Part shown: positions 9,201-19,200 of the stretch, one piece after another
Layout: every line of letters begins with the position of its first letter
How positions within the stretch are numbered: the stretch's first letter is position 1
From: Paenibacillus helianthi
GTDB taxonomy: Bacteria; Bacillota; Bacilli; Paenibacillales; Paenibacillaceae
DNA: 64,000 nt
NCBI RefSeq assembly: GCF_001909055.1
Contig: NZ_LVWI01000001.1
Coordinates: 1-64,000, forward strand
Direction: 5' to 3'
Notes under the pieces: model-generated
What the model saw: only the letters and a program-made list of their open reading frames with translations
The model's database searches: none
Told to the model about the DNA's origin: nothing
Program-made: the position numbers and the translations under genes

Positions 9201-10219
9201 ACCGCAACCGCCGCCTCCACGCTACGCTCCAGATACAGCGCGATGACCTGTCCGGGCTTTGTTCCGCTCTTGACCAGAGCCTTGGCCCACCGATTGACCA
9301 CTTCATTCAGTTCAAGGTAGCTCATGGTCTGCTCAGGGGTAATGACTGCGATTGCTTCCGGTGTGCGAAGGACCTGTTCCTCGAACAGCTCCATAATATT
9401 TGATACACCAGGAAGACTTGCGCCGGAGGCATACTCGGTCAGCAGCCTGTGGCGTTCATCGCCAGACAGCCAACCGCTCTCCTTCACTGGACAGTTGGGA
9501 AGAGCGGTCAGCTCGCCGAGCATGTGGATGTACTGTCTGGCGAAGCTTTCCACCGCCTGTCTGGAGAAGAATCGGCTTGATCCGGCAATGATGCCTTGAA
9601 TAACACCCTTTTCACGGCTGAATTCAACGAACAGACCGCTAGTGTGTTCCTCCGGGTTCGACTCACCGTGAAGCTCCTTCATCGCAAAACGGAGGTGTTT
9701 CAAAAAAGAATAATCCCGGTCATGAATCACCTTCATATCCTGTACAACCTTCTCAATGGGATAATGCCCATTGCTGTATGCCGCTTCATAGGTGGCTTTG
9801 ACCTCGTAGAGCCATTCCCGGAAAGACCGATCCCCCGGCGGCTGATCAATAAGAGGGATCCAGGAAGAACCGCTTGAAGCCACAGCCTGTTGAGCTGGAA
9901 GCTTGCGCTGTGGACAGGCTACCGTAATCGATTCGCTGCCCGTATGCTTGTACACCATGCATTTAAATGCGGACAGCATTATCAGGTACAGCGATTCTGC
10001 CGACGCTCTGCTCATCTTCTGCAGACGCTCATCCAGATCCTCAGGTACTTCGAAAGCGGCCTGATAGACAACAGGGCCTTCAGCTGAATGTGAGGAAGAG
10101 AGCGTAAGCAGCGTCTCTTCTTCTTTCAGCTCCAGCATTTTTTTGACCCAATGCTTCTTTTGTCTTCTCATCTCCTGAACGGAGGGACCGCCCTCCGGAA
10201 TAACGTCGTCCGTCTTCAT
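3248..10219 (-). CDS. NRPS: half-C, A(Tyr-like), PCP, C, A(Phe-like), PCP, terminal C
   Basis: A 2323-residue non-ribosomal peptide synthetase. Start taken at 10219 (AAGGGGGAG 8 bases upstream). Approximate layout: 15-262, C-terminal half of a condensation domain without HHxxxDG; 265-760, A domain (TSGTTGKPKG at 422) with specificity residues D467 G468 T471 C511 T535 A537 E561 I569 V570, nearest to Tyr-type codes from memory; PCP serine 809; C domain with HHIVADG at 989; A domain with D1503 A1504 W1507 T1546 I1567 A1569 A1590 V1598 C1599, a Phe-type code; PCP serine 1841; terminal condensation-like domain about 1934-2317 with HHSLSDG at 2061. There is no thioesterase or epimerase domain. The gene begins 27 bp after the upstream NRPS stop, so it should act next in the line. 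Confidence is lower for the first substrate. Confidence 0.9.
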   Translation of the reverse strand: MKTDDVIPEGGPSVQEMRRQKKHWVKKMLELKEEETLLTLSSSHSAEGPVVYQAAFEVPEDLDERLQKMSRASAESLYLIMLSAFKCMVYKHTGSESITVACPQRKLPAQQAVASSGSSWIPLIDQPPGDRSFREWLYEVKATYEAAYSNGHYPIEKVVQDMKVIHDRDYSFLKHLRFAMKELHGESNPEEHTSGLFVEFSREKGVIQGIIAGSSRFFSRQAVESFARQYIHMLGELTALPNCPVKESGWLSGDERHRLLTEYASGASLPGVSNIMELFEEQVLRTPEAIAVITPEQTMSYLELNEVVNRWAKALVKSGTKPGQVIALYLERSVEAAVAVLAVLNAGGCVLPIDIQTPDDRIHFMLEDASVSRLITHSRYIEKPVFAGVERVLECESLNAEKESGANLGRAISGTAAYIIYTSGTTGKPKGVVVRHVGLANSISWRRNEYRLNSQDRTIQLFSYSFDGFMTGFFTPLVSGASLFLPTESQVKDPLRLKQLIHVHRITHFICVPALYQLLLEQMNTEDGASLRIITLAGERLAPSLIGESRRRLPGVEIVNEYGPTEASIVAVFKRNVGEYAEIAIGRPIANMNAYILDERLEPVPTGITGELCLSGHGLAVGYLNRPELTAEAFIPHPFIPGERMYRTGDLAKWTEDGEICCLGRKDTQVKLRGYRIELSEIEQRLMAYPGIQAAAVLCIEEDGIPSRLAAYLQCEVVQAKEIRAYMADELPHYMQLARYYRVDRMPLSENGKTDKKALLSLEEPADLDVEFSEPANEIEQQLCEIFSDVLQIKRVSAEESFFDVGGHSLKATMLMSRIQKVFGVNIGIDDIFEKQTVRALAAAIVEKGSKSYHAVTPAEPAAWYPLSSAQKRMYALFCHDPHSTAYNMPEALIIDGDLDRERLELAINMLTARHEILRTSFEMVNGEPVQVVHTDSSFTLDYTEEPPTNTEETIRNFVRPFDLGARPLFRIGAARMEERKHLLLIDIHHIVADGASVGIFINELAALYNGDKLPEISLHYKDFSVSQQGRRDHNEFQAQEQYWLKQFENGVPVLDLPYDLPRPRFKNFEGARIPFTVDAATTASLKKLAAVHGVTLFMLLLSAYSLMLSKISGQEELVVGSPVSGRMQAELEETMGMFVNVVPLKNTVSPQLDFTQLLAQVKKSALGAFENQAFQYEELASKLDYSRDTGRNPLFDVMFVLQNMPENRFDFRGLHFTHCGFEQTISKFDLTLAGFEGGDGVLYFDLEYSTSLFRKETAERFVAYFMHIIQSVIEEPGKRLDSITLLPAEELHRQIAGFHASTGMDVPKLTLPEQFAEQVKLHSNREALRFGEAHLTYGELDALSGRWAAWLEHNGIGFDDVVAIKLERSFEMIICFLAVLKAGAVYLPVDPSFPVERIQYMLQDSGAALLITDDSEERNIGFMGRTVLTGAVELPEEGGNVPARKPQLEDRAYIIYTSGTTGRPKGVALEHAGVANLPEVFRTKLGIGPKDRILQFAPCSFDASVWEFAMALTSGGALCLATKDTIGDPEWFERYANQMEITIATFPPSYMERLQPDKLQSLRLVITAGSEPSATMLGEWGRHMQCINAYGPTEASVCAAMWEYDELILPHKLPIGFPISNSRICIVDAGLNPLPVGVTGELCIAGVGLAREYLNQPEMTARQFVSSNIPGFERMYRTGDLAKRLPDGSLVYQGRMDSQLKIRGYRVEPGEVEARLHQLNGVKSASVLLKRQPEGHGTLIAYYSGETAPQPREMKRMLSEMLPDYMIPSVFMKLEALPLTTHGKVDAAALNKLPQSVETGSGFRHPVSELEALVIEVFEEVLENKGIGVENSFNELGGDSISAMKAVFLLKRKGFSVDVRDLLVRQSAAALGELLLQRSSQGKAITEPQPEPRDLQEKMQAESGETKELSDLLHHLAVQQQAYARDLGENPLIGKIPVTAIQSMHLGRSENVGAVIPVSTERSREDIATAVLNLVREQEMLRCFLSGEGDGTWSLHERPNLLSLPYLRLDGPAAEEKMKQMIREVYNGRFDYDIPGSLLYRMVLIENGVSGERVLVYASHHSLSDGLSCSLIAETLSLSDASSPFSGGGNPGMGYRDYVRLLDEGPQGISLAELENRFELPAFRHYLFELESKVNTFPRSHPTVIELEIPLAGDLPEEGWHTVLEVLATFGRDFLQMEQLSVQLVSGGRRYGGHTFYHLAGNFIDYIPVVLNAGEPAEIILSRIRELTQAAAAHHINFAALDMDSTGKAVLLNYFGAMQEEATTSWSPDDVSSYEETAAHYGICFYVRHMGPSLRIDIALPFEADAEELKKELSGDSVRGIL

Positions 10220-10246
10220 TCGTTCTTCTCCCCCTTGGCACATGGC

Positions 10247-13200
10247 TCAAAAATGAAATTCAATGGCGGTTCCGGTTTTTTCCATCCCATCGGTAGCTTC
10301 TTCAAGCGCAATCTCACTCAGCGGAATTTCGGGATTATCGGCGATCCGGCAAAGAACGGCGATGAAGCAGGCAAGCACATCCTCCAGTTCCAGTTCATCA
10401 AAAACCGTCCGGTTGTAGACAAAACGAATCAGAATGTCCTCCTGCGGCTCTACAATGACGTTAAAATCATAGTTGGTGTGTTCAAACCATTCGTATCCCG
10501 CCATTTCCAGCCCCCGGGGAAGATCGAGCTGCAGCGGGTAATTCTCAAAGACAAGCACATGATCGAGACTGACGCCCCCTCCCGTATTCTGGATAGCCGA
10601 CAGAGGAAGATACGAATTGGGCTCCCTGTCCAGCATATCTCTTTGAAGGCCCAGCGCCAGTTCGAGAAAGGTCTGAGCACCGGCCTTTACCCGTACGGGG
10701 ACCGTGTTGATGAATAGCCCCATCATTTCGCCGATATCCTTCACTTCTGGACTTCTCCCGGATACAACCGCGCCGAACACCACGTCATCGGTATCGTTCA
10801 GCTTGTGCAGCACCGTTCCCCAGGCGGCCTGAATCAGAATATTCAGCGTAACACTCCGTTCCGCGGACAGCTTAATCAGCCTATCCCGAAGATCATCGGC
10901 CAGAGTACGGGTCAGCTCGCCATGATCATAGGAGCTTACACCTTCATCAATATCCCTCGGCAGCAGAGGGGCTCCCCTATAGCCTGACAAATATGACCTC
11001 CAGTATCCCTCAGCGGCTATCCGGTCTCTGCTCTCGACCCATCTTATATACTCGCTGTAAGCGGGTGCATGAATCATTCGTGGCTGATCTCCCGAGTCCA
11101 GAGCAGAGTACAGACTAAGCAGCTCCCGCATAATCATGCCGACGCTCCAGCCGTCGAGGAGAATATGATGGAAGCTCCAAACTATGCAGTATTCTTCCTC
11201 ATCGGTCCGGATCAGCGAGACCCGCAGCGGTATATCGCCCAGCAGATCAAAGCGTTTGTCCCTGTCCTGCGTTAAGTAAAGGTTCAGTTCTCGCGTTCCG
11301 CCCCTCTCTCCGGCTATCGTCCAATCCTCGTAACGGAAAGGAACATCCCAGGATTCCGCCACCGTCTGCAATGGACGATCCAGACGCCAAACAGCAAAGC
11401 TCGTGCGAAGGATGTCATGCCGGTCCGACACAGTCTGGAAGCAGCGCTTGAGCAATTCTGGGTTCATCGGTCCCCTGAAGCGGATGACGCACTGCTCAAA
11501 GTAAGCTTCCGAATCCGGGTAGCGCAGGTGATGAAACAGCATGCTCTCCTGCATCGGGGACAGCGGATACACCTTCTGAATATCGGCCCTGGAATCTGCC
11601 ATTAAGGCAGTAAGCTCCCCGGGAGGCACGAGGTCGCAGTACTCCGGCGCAGCCCCCATAAGTCCGGTCTGCCCACTGTATGAGATGACCCTATCAATCC
11701 CGGAAAGAAAACCTTGCAGGAAACGCTGTATCGTCCCCTCACCATACTCGAATCTGTTATACTCCACCTCAACGGTCAACCGATTATCGGTGAGAAGCGC
11801 GTTGACTGCGATGGAGAATGGCCGTTCCGAATCCGGACTTTCCGTTCCATTCAAGGGAAGCTCGGCCAATCTGAACAGATCGCGGTAGGCTTCGTCATTC
11901 ATCTCCCCGAGATAATTAAAGCTGATGGCGGGACGAATGCGCAGTGCCTCCCTGCCTGCGCCGGGCTCCTCCTGCAGTAAATATTTGAGCACATTATAGC
12001 CCGCACCCCTGTGAGGAATCCCGCGCAGCGCATGGTTCAGGAGCACGGCATACTGATCAGGAGCTCCTGCGGCGGCGGTGTCAAGATACACGGGATAATG
12101 AGAGGTGAACCAGCCCACAGTCCGTGAATAATCGGGATGACCGCCGAACGGCTCTCTTCCGTGACCTTCCATATTAATCCAGGCTCCGTCCATAATGCCC
12201 AGGTTGCCCAAGGTGTGGCCCAGTGCTGCTAGAAGCAGGACGGCCGTGTCAGAACGGTAGTGTCCCTTTGCCACTTCAAGCAGTGCGGATGTGGCCGTTC
12301 CCGTGAAATTCAGGCTGCGGGCAACCGCATCCCGCACCGTACCATTACCGACATCCGTGTCCTTGGGAATGAGCGAAGCGGGCAGAAGGGATTGCTTCTC
12401 CCAGTACTGCAATTCACGGGTCTGCAACCCGCTTGAAGCATAATCAATCAGCGCTTTGGTATACAATTTGTAAGAGTCCGTTTTCACCGGCAGCTTCGGC
12501 TCGATTCCCTGCCGGAGCGCCGAGTAGATGTCGTGAAAGTCATCCAACAGAATTCTCCACGAAACCGCGTCGATCACGAGGTGATGGATCACAAGGGTCA
12601 CTTCATCTGCGTCTTTACTTCTGAACAGCCCGGCCTGAACTAGCGGCCCGTTCTCCAGATTAATGGACCGGTGCATATCCAGAATCATCCGGTCGCGTGC
12701 CGTGCCTGCTGCCTCCACACCCATATCGGTTCCATCGACGAACCGGTAGGCGAAGGCCTGCTGCTCCGCTCCATTGCAGTGCTGCTTGATCCCGCCGCCG
12801 GAAGCTCGGACGTATGACATTCTCAGCGCGTCATGGTAACGCACCAGCCGGGCTAGCGTTTCCTTGACCTTGTGCCCGTCAAACCGTACGGTTCCAGCCA
12901 GTGTCAAGCTCTGGTTCCAGTGATTCATCTCCGCGAAATGCTGGTCGAAAAACCACTGTTGAATCGGGGCCAGGGGAACCTCCCCCTCCAGCGAAAGCTG
13001 TGCTGGCGCCGCTGTCCTTTCGCTCAGACGGACAGCAAGCCGTGATATTCTCCGGACGGTCTGTCCGCGCAGAATATCGCCGACCTCCAGCCGAATGCCC
13101 CTTTTTTTCAATTGTGCTGAAATCTGTATGGCTTTGATCGAATCTCCGCCCAGCCTGATAAACTCCTCGTCGATATGGGCATCCGGGACTCTGAGAATGT

Positions 13201-16200
13201 CACGCCAGACTTCCATCAGCTCCGCTTCGAGGGAATGCTCTTGGAAGGCGGGTTCGTTTCCACCACCTGGCTTGCGCGCTGATTCTGGCAGCTTCCTATA
13301 GTCCACCTTGCCATTTGCAGACAGTGGAAGCCGGTCCATCCGGATGTATTCTGCAGGAAGCATGTACGAAGGAATCTTCGCGGAAAGGTAAGCATCCAGC
13401 CCTTCAGCCTCCAACTCATCTTCCGCTGTATAGTAGGCGCAAAGGCGTTTCTCACCGCTTGCTCTCGTTTTGGCAGCTACCGCTGCCTCACGGATGTGAG
13501 GATGACCCAGCAGAAGGTTCTGGATTTCACCGGTTTCGATGCGATAGCCCCTGATCTTGACCTGCTCATCCAATCTGCCCATATACGCCATGCCGCCCTC
13601 GGGCAGCCAGCGGACCAGATCGCCGGTTCTGTACACTCTCTGCGGCTCTCCAAACATTCCGGCGACAAATTTCTCCTTCGTCAACTCAGGACTATTCAAA
13701 TACCCGCGGGCTACACCGGCTCCGGCGATGCATAGCTCACCCGGAAGATGCTTGGCCTGAAGTCTGCCCGAAGAGTCGGCTATATAGAGCCTTATATTGT
13801 CGATCGGCAAGCCGATCGGCACTTGATTTCGCACATCCCTTGGCTCATACCGTTTGATCATGCAGCCTACTACCGTTTCCGTAGGTCCGTATTCGTTGTA
13901 CACTTCGGTGTCGGGGCCGAAGAGACCCACAATTTCCGCGGCAGCGGTCGTCTCCAATGCTTCTCCGCCGACAATAAAACGTCTCAGGCCAGAACGTTCC
14001 GTCTTGTATAAGTGGAGCAGCTTCAAATGGGAAGGCGTCAATTTGATGATCCCCGCCTCGCCGTCCTCAATGATCCGCCCAAGCGCCGTCTCCACATTTT
14101 CCGGGTAGATCACTATCCGGTTGCCGGACAGCAGCGGTGTAAACATCGAGGTGACTGTCAGATCAAATGATATGGAGGAATACAGAGAAAAAGTGAGTTC
14201 TTCGCCTCGCACATACATCTGATCGGCCCACCAGATATAATGGGTCAGACCCCTGTGCTCGACCATCACCCCTTTGGGCTTGCCTGTTGAACCGGAAGTG
14301 TAAATGATATAGGCTAGATTGTCCGCACTGGCTGCGGGCTCCGGATTGTCGACCGGCCCACTGCTTTCGGAAATGCCATCCGTTGCCCTGATAATATCCC
14401 CTTTGTATCCGGTCAATTCTTCGTATTCTCCATCCGTGATCACCCATTGCGCCCCGCTGTCGGACAGAATATAGGCGATCCGCTCTTTCGGGTAGGAAGG
14501 ATCGATCGGTACGTAGCAACCGCCGGCTTTCCAAATTCCGAGTATCGCCGCGATCAACTCCGGGGATCGGCGCATCACAAGTCCAACCACGGCATCCGGT
14601 CCGACTTCCTTATTCTTCAAAAGGGACGCCAGACGGTTCGCGTCAGCGTTCAGCCGGGCGTAGGTGAGATGCTCTCCTTCACACGAGATCGCGATGGCCA
14701 GCGGCGTTCGCAGCGCCTGCTCCTCGAACAGCCTGAACACCGGCTTGTTCTCTGGATATTGGGCTGCTGTGTCATTGAATCCGTGCTGGAGATGCTCTCT
14801 CTCCACCGGAGACAACAGTCCGATCTCGGACAACGGAATATATGGATTCGCGGCAACCGTACCAAGTATCGTGAGCAAATGACCGCCCATAGCTTCAATC
14901 GAGGCGGGATGGAACAATGCCGTGCAGTACTCCAAATGTAGGCTCATTCCGTCTGGCGTCTCCACCGCTTCCAGAGTCAGATCGAACTTGGCGGTGCGGC
15001 TTTTGCATTCCGCCGCTGTAAAGACGGCGCTGCCGCCCGCCATGGTCAGCGGTTCAAGCGCTTCATGCTGAAATACATACATCACATCAAACAGCGGATT
15101 CCGGCTCATATCCCGGTCATCGTTCAGTCGGGGAAGCAGCCGCTCCAGCGGGAACTCCTGATGCTCGAACGCTTGAATCGAGCCGGCCTGCACCGCTTGA
15201 ACCAGCTCGGCGAACACATTGTCCGGGGATACGCGATTCCGGAGAGGAATCGTATGGACGAACATGCCGGGAACGCGCTCAATATCGGGATGGACCCGCC
15301 CGGATACCGACGTTCCGACCATGATGTCCTCCTGATTGGCGTATTTGGACAGCAGCACGCAATAAGCGGCCAGCAAATAGTTGTACATGGTAATCCCGTT
15401 AGTCGAGGCGAATTCCCTGATGCTCTTCAGTGATTCATGGGCAAGACTGAAGGAATAGCGTTCTCCTTCAAAACTGCGGACAGCGGGCCGAGGGTAATCC
15501 GTCGTCCAATCAAGCCGGGGGATGTCGCCTTGAAGCTGACGGCTCCAGTATTTTTCCCCTTCCCGCATGTAACCGGCTCCGATTCTACCAAGCTGCCACT
15601 GGGTGTAATCCTTGAAATGAATCTTCATATCCGGCAGGCTTTCCCCGGAATACACCCGGATCAGTTCATCAAAGATCATATTGGCCGATATCCCGTCCGC
15701 AATCATATGATGCATGTCCAGAAGCAGATATTGCCTGCCGCCTGTCTCCCCTCGCCACGCTTCTATCCGCAATAAAGGCGCAGACTCCAGATCAAATGGC
15801 TTGACAGTGTCCAAAATCGACGCCACGTCCCCTGAACGAACCAGCGTATGGACGACAATGTCGATGGATAGTTCTGCATGAATCTGTTGTACAGGTTCAT
15901 TGTCCTCTAGGTGAAAGGAAGTCCGCAGGCTTTCGTGCCTTTGGATCAATTCATTGGCGGCCTGCTTCAAGCGATTGAGGTCCAGCTCCCCGTCGACTGT
16001 AATCAGGCCGGTGACATTGTACGCCGTTCCGGCGCCGCCAAGCTGCTCAACTGCGAATATGGAACGCTGTGCCGCGGACTGCGGATAGTATGTTGCCATT
16101 TCCGCCTTTGGAATCTGCGCGGCTCCGGTTTTCGGTTTGTTGTCCAATACTTCGGCCAATTCCGCGATCGTCGTATGTTGGAACAGCAGGCTTAATGGAA

Positions 16201-19200
16201 TCACATTGCCGAGCTCAGCCTGCAGCTTGGCGGCAATAATGGTGGCGGCAAGCGAATTGCCACCCAGTTCAAAAAAATGATCGGTTATACCGATATACCT
16301 GCGCTTTAAAACATCCTGCCACAATCGGTGCAGCAGCTTCTCCATGTCTGTAACGGGAACGGCGGGAGATTTGACCGGCTCGGCGTTTACAGTGGACAAC
16401 GATTCATAATCCACACCTCCGGATTTCTTGGGCAAAGGTCCTGAGACTTTTACCCAGCTGGCCGGAATTAGTGAATCCGGCAACACCGAAGCCGCGTATT
16501 CTCGTCTTTCGCGATCATCCGGTTCATTCCCGCTGACTGCTTCATAGTAAGCAACCAGCCGAACAGCGCCATGGACGTCAGACTCAAGCGCAACCGCAAC
16601 GGCAGAAATCCACGGAAGCCGCTCCAGTTGAGCCTCCAACTGATCGAGATGTACGCGGAAGCCGCTTACACAGACAAGCCGCTCCATACGGCCAAGCAGG
16701 CGAATGTGTCCTTCTGCCCCGCGCACCGCCGCTATTTCTGTGGCATGTCCTTCACTGGTTTCTCCGTCTGCCCTCAAGTATAGTCGGCCCGGAACCCCCG
16801 GCAGACAGGGAACGCCGGTTCCGTCCGCTACGAAGCCGGTTCCGTCCAAGTCGAACGTTTCGTCGAGCAACCCTGGCAGCGGAAGCTCCAGTATTCCGCA
16901 TTCTGTTTCCGTAGAATCAGGCAATCCATACAGCCGGAGCTCTTTCCCGTCATCGGCAAAAATGTCTTCAAGCAGACGGCAGTAGGTAATCAGCCAGGCA
17001 TCTGCGTCTTCATCGGCGCATACACCGTTCTCATAGTCCAATTCGAGAACTAGTTCCCGCTCCAGATCCAGAACATTCAGGCTTACAGGGTATTTGACTG
17101 CATCCGCCGGAGCCAACTCCAGCGTCGCTTCCAGATCTCCGAACTGAAATACCGAAGGCTTGTCAAAGTTAAAAATCGTGCGGATGGACGGAAGAAACAC
17201 CGCCGCCCCCTTTATGCCTAGTTCTTTGACGATATCTGCATATGAGCACTGCTGATGATCCAACATTTCAAGCAGCTCTTTCATCATCAGGGACAGGTAT
17301 GAGGCAAAGCTTGCTGATTTCGGAAGCTTGCTTGAAAAAGGAAGCAGATTAACACACTGGCCGACCAAATGCGCGGCGCCCATCTGGAGCTGGCCGGATG
17401 TCGGAATGCCGATCGTGATATCTTGAAGACCCGAAATTCTGGATAACAAGACATTATAGGTTGCGAGCATGAGCATGTACAACGAAGTTCCGTTTTGTCT
17501 GCAGTATGCTTTCAGATCTGCGGTCAACCGCGAATCGATAACCTTACGGATTCTTCTTCCCAGTCGCGCGGATGTATTGCCCAGACCGTTCGATGCGGGA
17601 AAGATCAAATCCGTAACGGGAGCTGACAGCTTGGCGGACCAGTACTCCCGGGCACGGAGTGATTCCTCTGAAGAAATCCGGCGCTGCCAATCCGCGAAAG
17701 CAGAGAACGGCACAGCTTCCGCTACCCGATAGCGGTCCTGCTCCGTGTAGTATCCGGAAATTTCCTCCAAAATCCGGATAAATGACCATCCGTCTGCCAC
17801 GATATGATGGGCCTGAACAACAAACATGTGATCTTGCTTGCCGACATGAAGCAGTCCGAACCGGATTAATGGGTCCGTTGACAAATCGAAAGCTTCCGCC
17901 GTCTCTGGCAGCAAGGGGGTCGGAAGCTCACCGGACTTATCATCCACATCGGCTTCATAGAGCGCGTAGCGCGAAAGAACGTCTCCAAAAGGTTCCGTAT
18001 ATTGAACGCTTCCGTCTTCGGCGAACCGCGTTCTCAGCATGCCGTGTCTTCGAATCACTTGATGTATAGCAGTCTGCAGCCGGCCCGCATTCACGTTTCC
18101 CCGCAGTCTCAGAATGGCCGTTTCCGTGTAGGCCGCCGATATCTCCGGCTTCATCCGCGAGACGAACCAAAGCTGCCGTTGTTCTCCCGTAAGCGGCAAG
18201 GTCTGGGTCTCCATGGAGCCTTTGGACTGCTCCGGATGTTCCTGTCCGCTTCCAGGTGAGGGTGACGGCGGAAGAAAACCTGCATTCCGCAGCTCTTCTA
18301 TGCTGGTTTTGACAGCACCGATAATCCTCTCAACGTCCCCCATCGTATGTGCGGTTGACAGAAAGCAGTTCCGGCCTTCCCAGATATAAACGCCCTTTTC
18401 AATCAACAAATAATAAAGCAGCTCCAAATCGGTCTTTTGGACAAACCGGAATAAAGAGCCGAAACGGGCAATGTGAAGCGGCAGCTGTTCTTCTTTAAAA
18501 TAAACGTTAAGGGTATCGACCAGTACAGCCGTCTTCCGGTTCACTTCCTCCTGCAGGGCGGGACCATCCTCCTGCAGCCGCCGCAATACTGCTAATGCAG
18601 CATTCATGGTTAGAGGATGCTGGCAAAAGGTTCCCGCCACGAAGGTCCTCCGCTCTTCATGCGGGGGAAATGTACCGTTGCCGAAGGCCCACATGCCGCC
18701 GTCAATGCAGTCCAAATATTGAGGTTTGCCCGCGACAATGCCGATCGGCAGCCCTCCGCCAATAATTTTGCCGTACACCGCCATATCGGCTTCTACGCCG
18801 AACCAAGCCTGTGCCCCTCCCGGATGGATTCGAAAGCCGGTAATGACTTCATCGAAGATAAGGGCGGTTCCGTGCCGGGCAGTCAGGGCGCGGAGTTGCT
18901 TCAGGAACTCGGCAGGCTGCACGTCCGGTTTTCGGCTCTGCACCGGTTCGACCAGAACCGCGGCCAGTTCTCCCGCCCGCTTCTCGATGATGCGCAGCGA
19001 TTCGGGATGGTCATAGTTCAGCACGATAACGTCATCGATCATGCCGGCCGGTATGCCCGGAGCAATCGGTGTTCCGGCACCGTCCGTACCGGAGCTCATC
19101 GTCAGCACACCGTCAAAGGTGCCGTGATAGGAGCCCGAGAAAATGGCGATTTTGGACCTTCCCGTTCCGGCACGAGCCAGACGTAGGGCGACCATAACCG

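Noticed and set aside
18617..19186. Rightward frame of 189 codons across the aminotransferase domain
   Set aside because: Antisense shadow of the PLP aminotransferase coding sequence; no start signal and no family motif.
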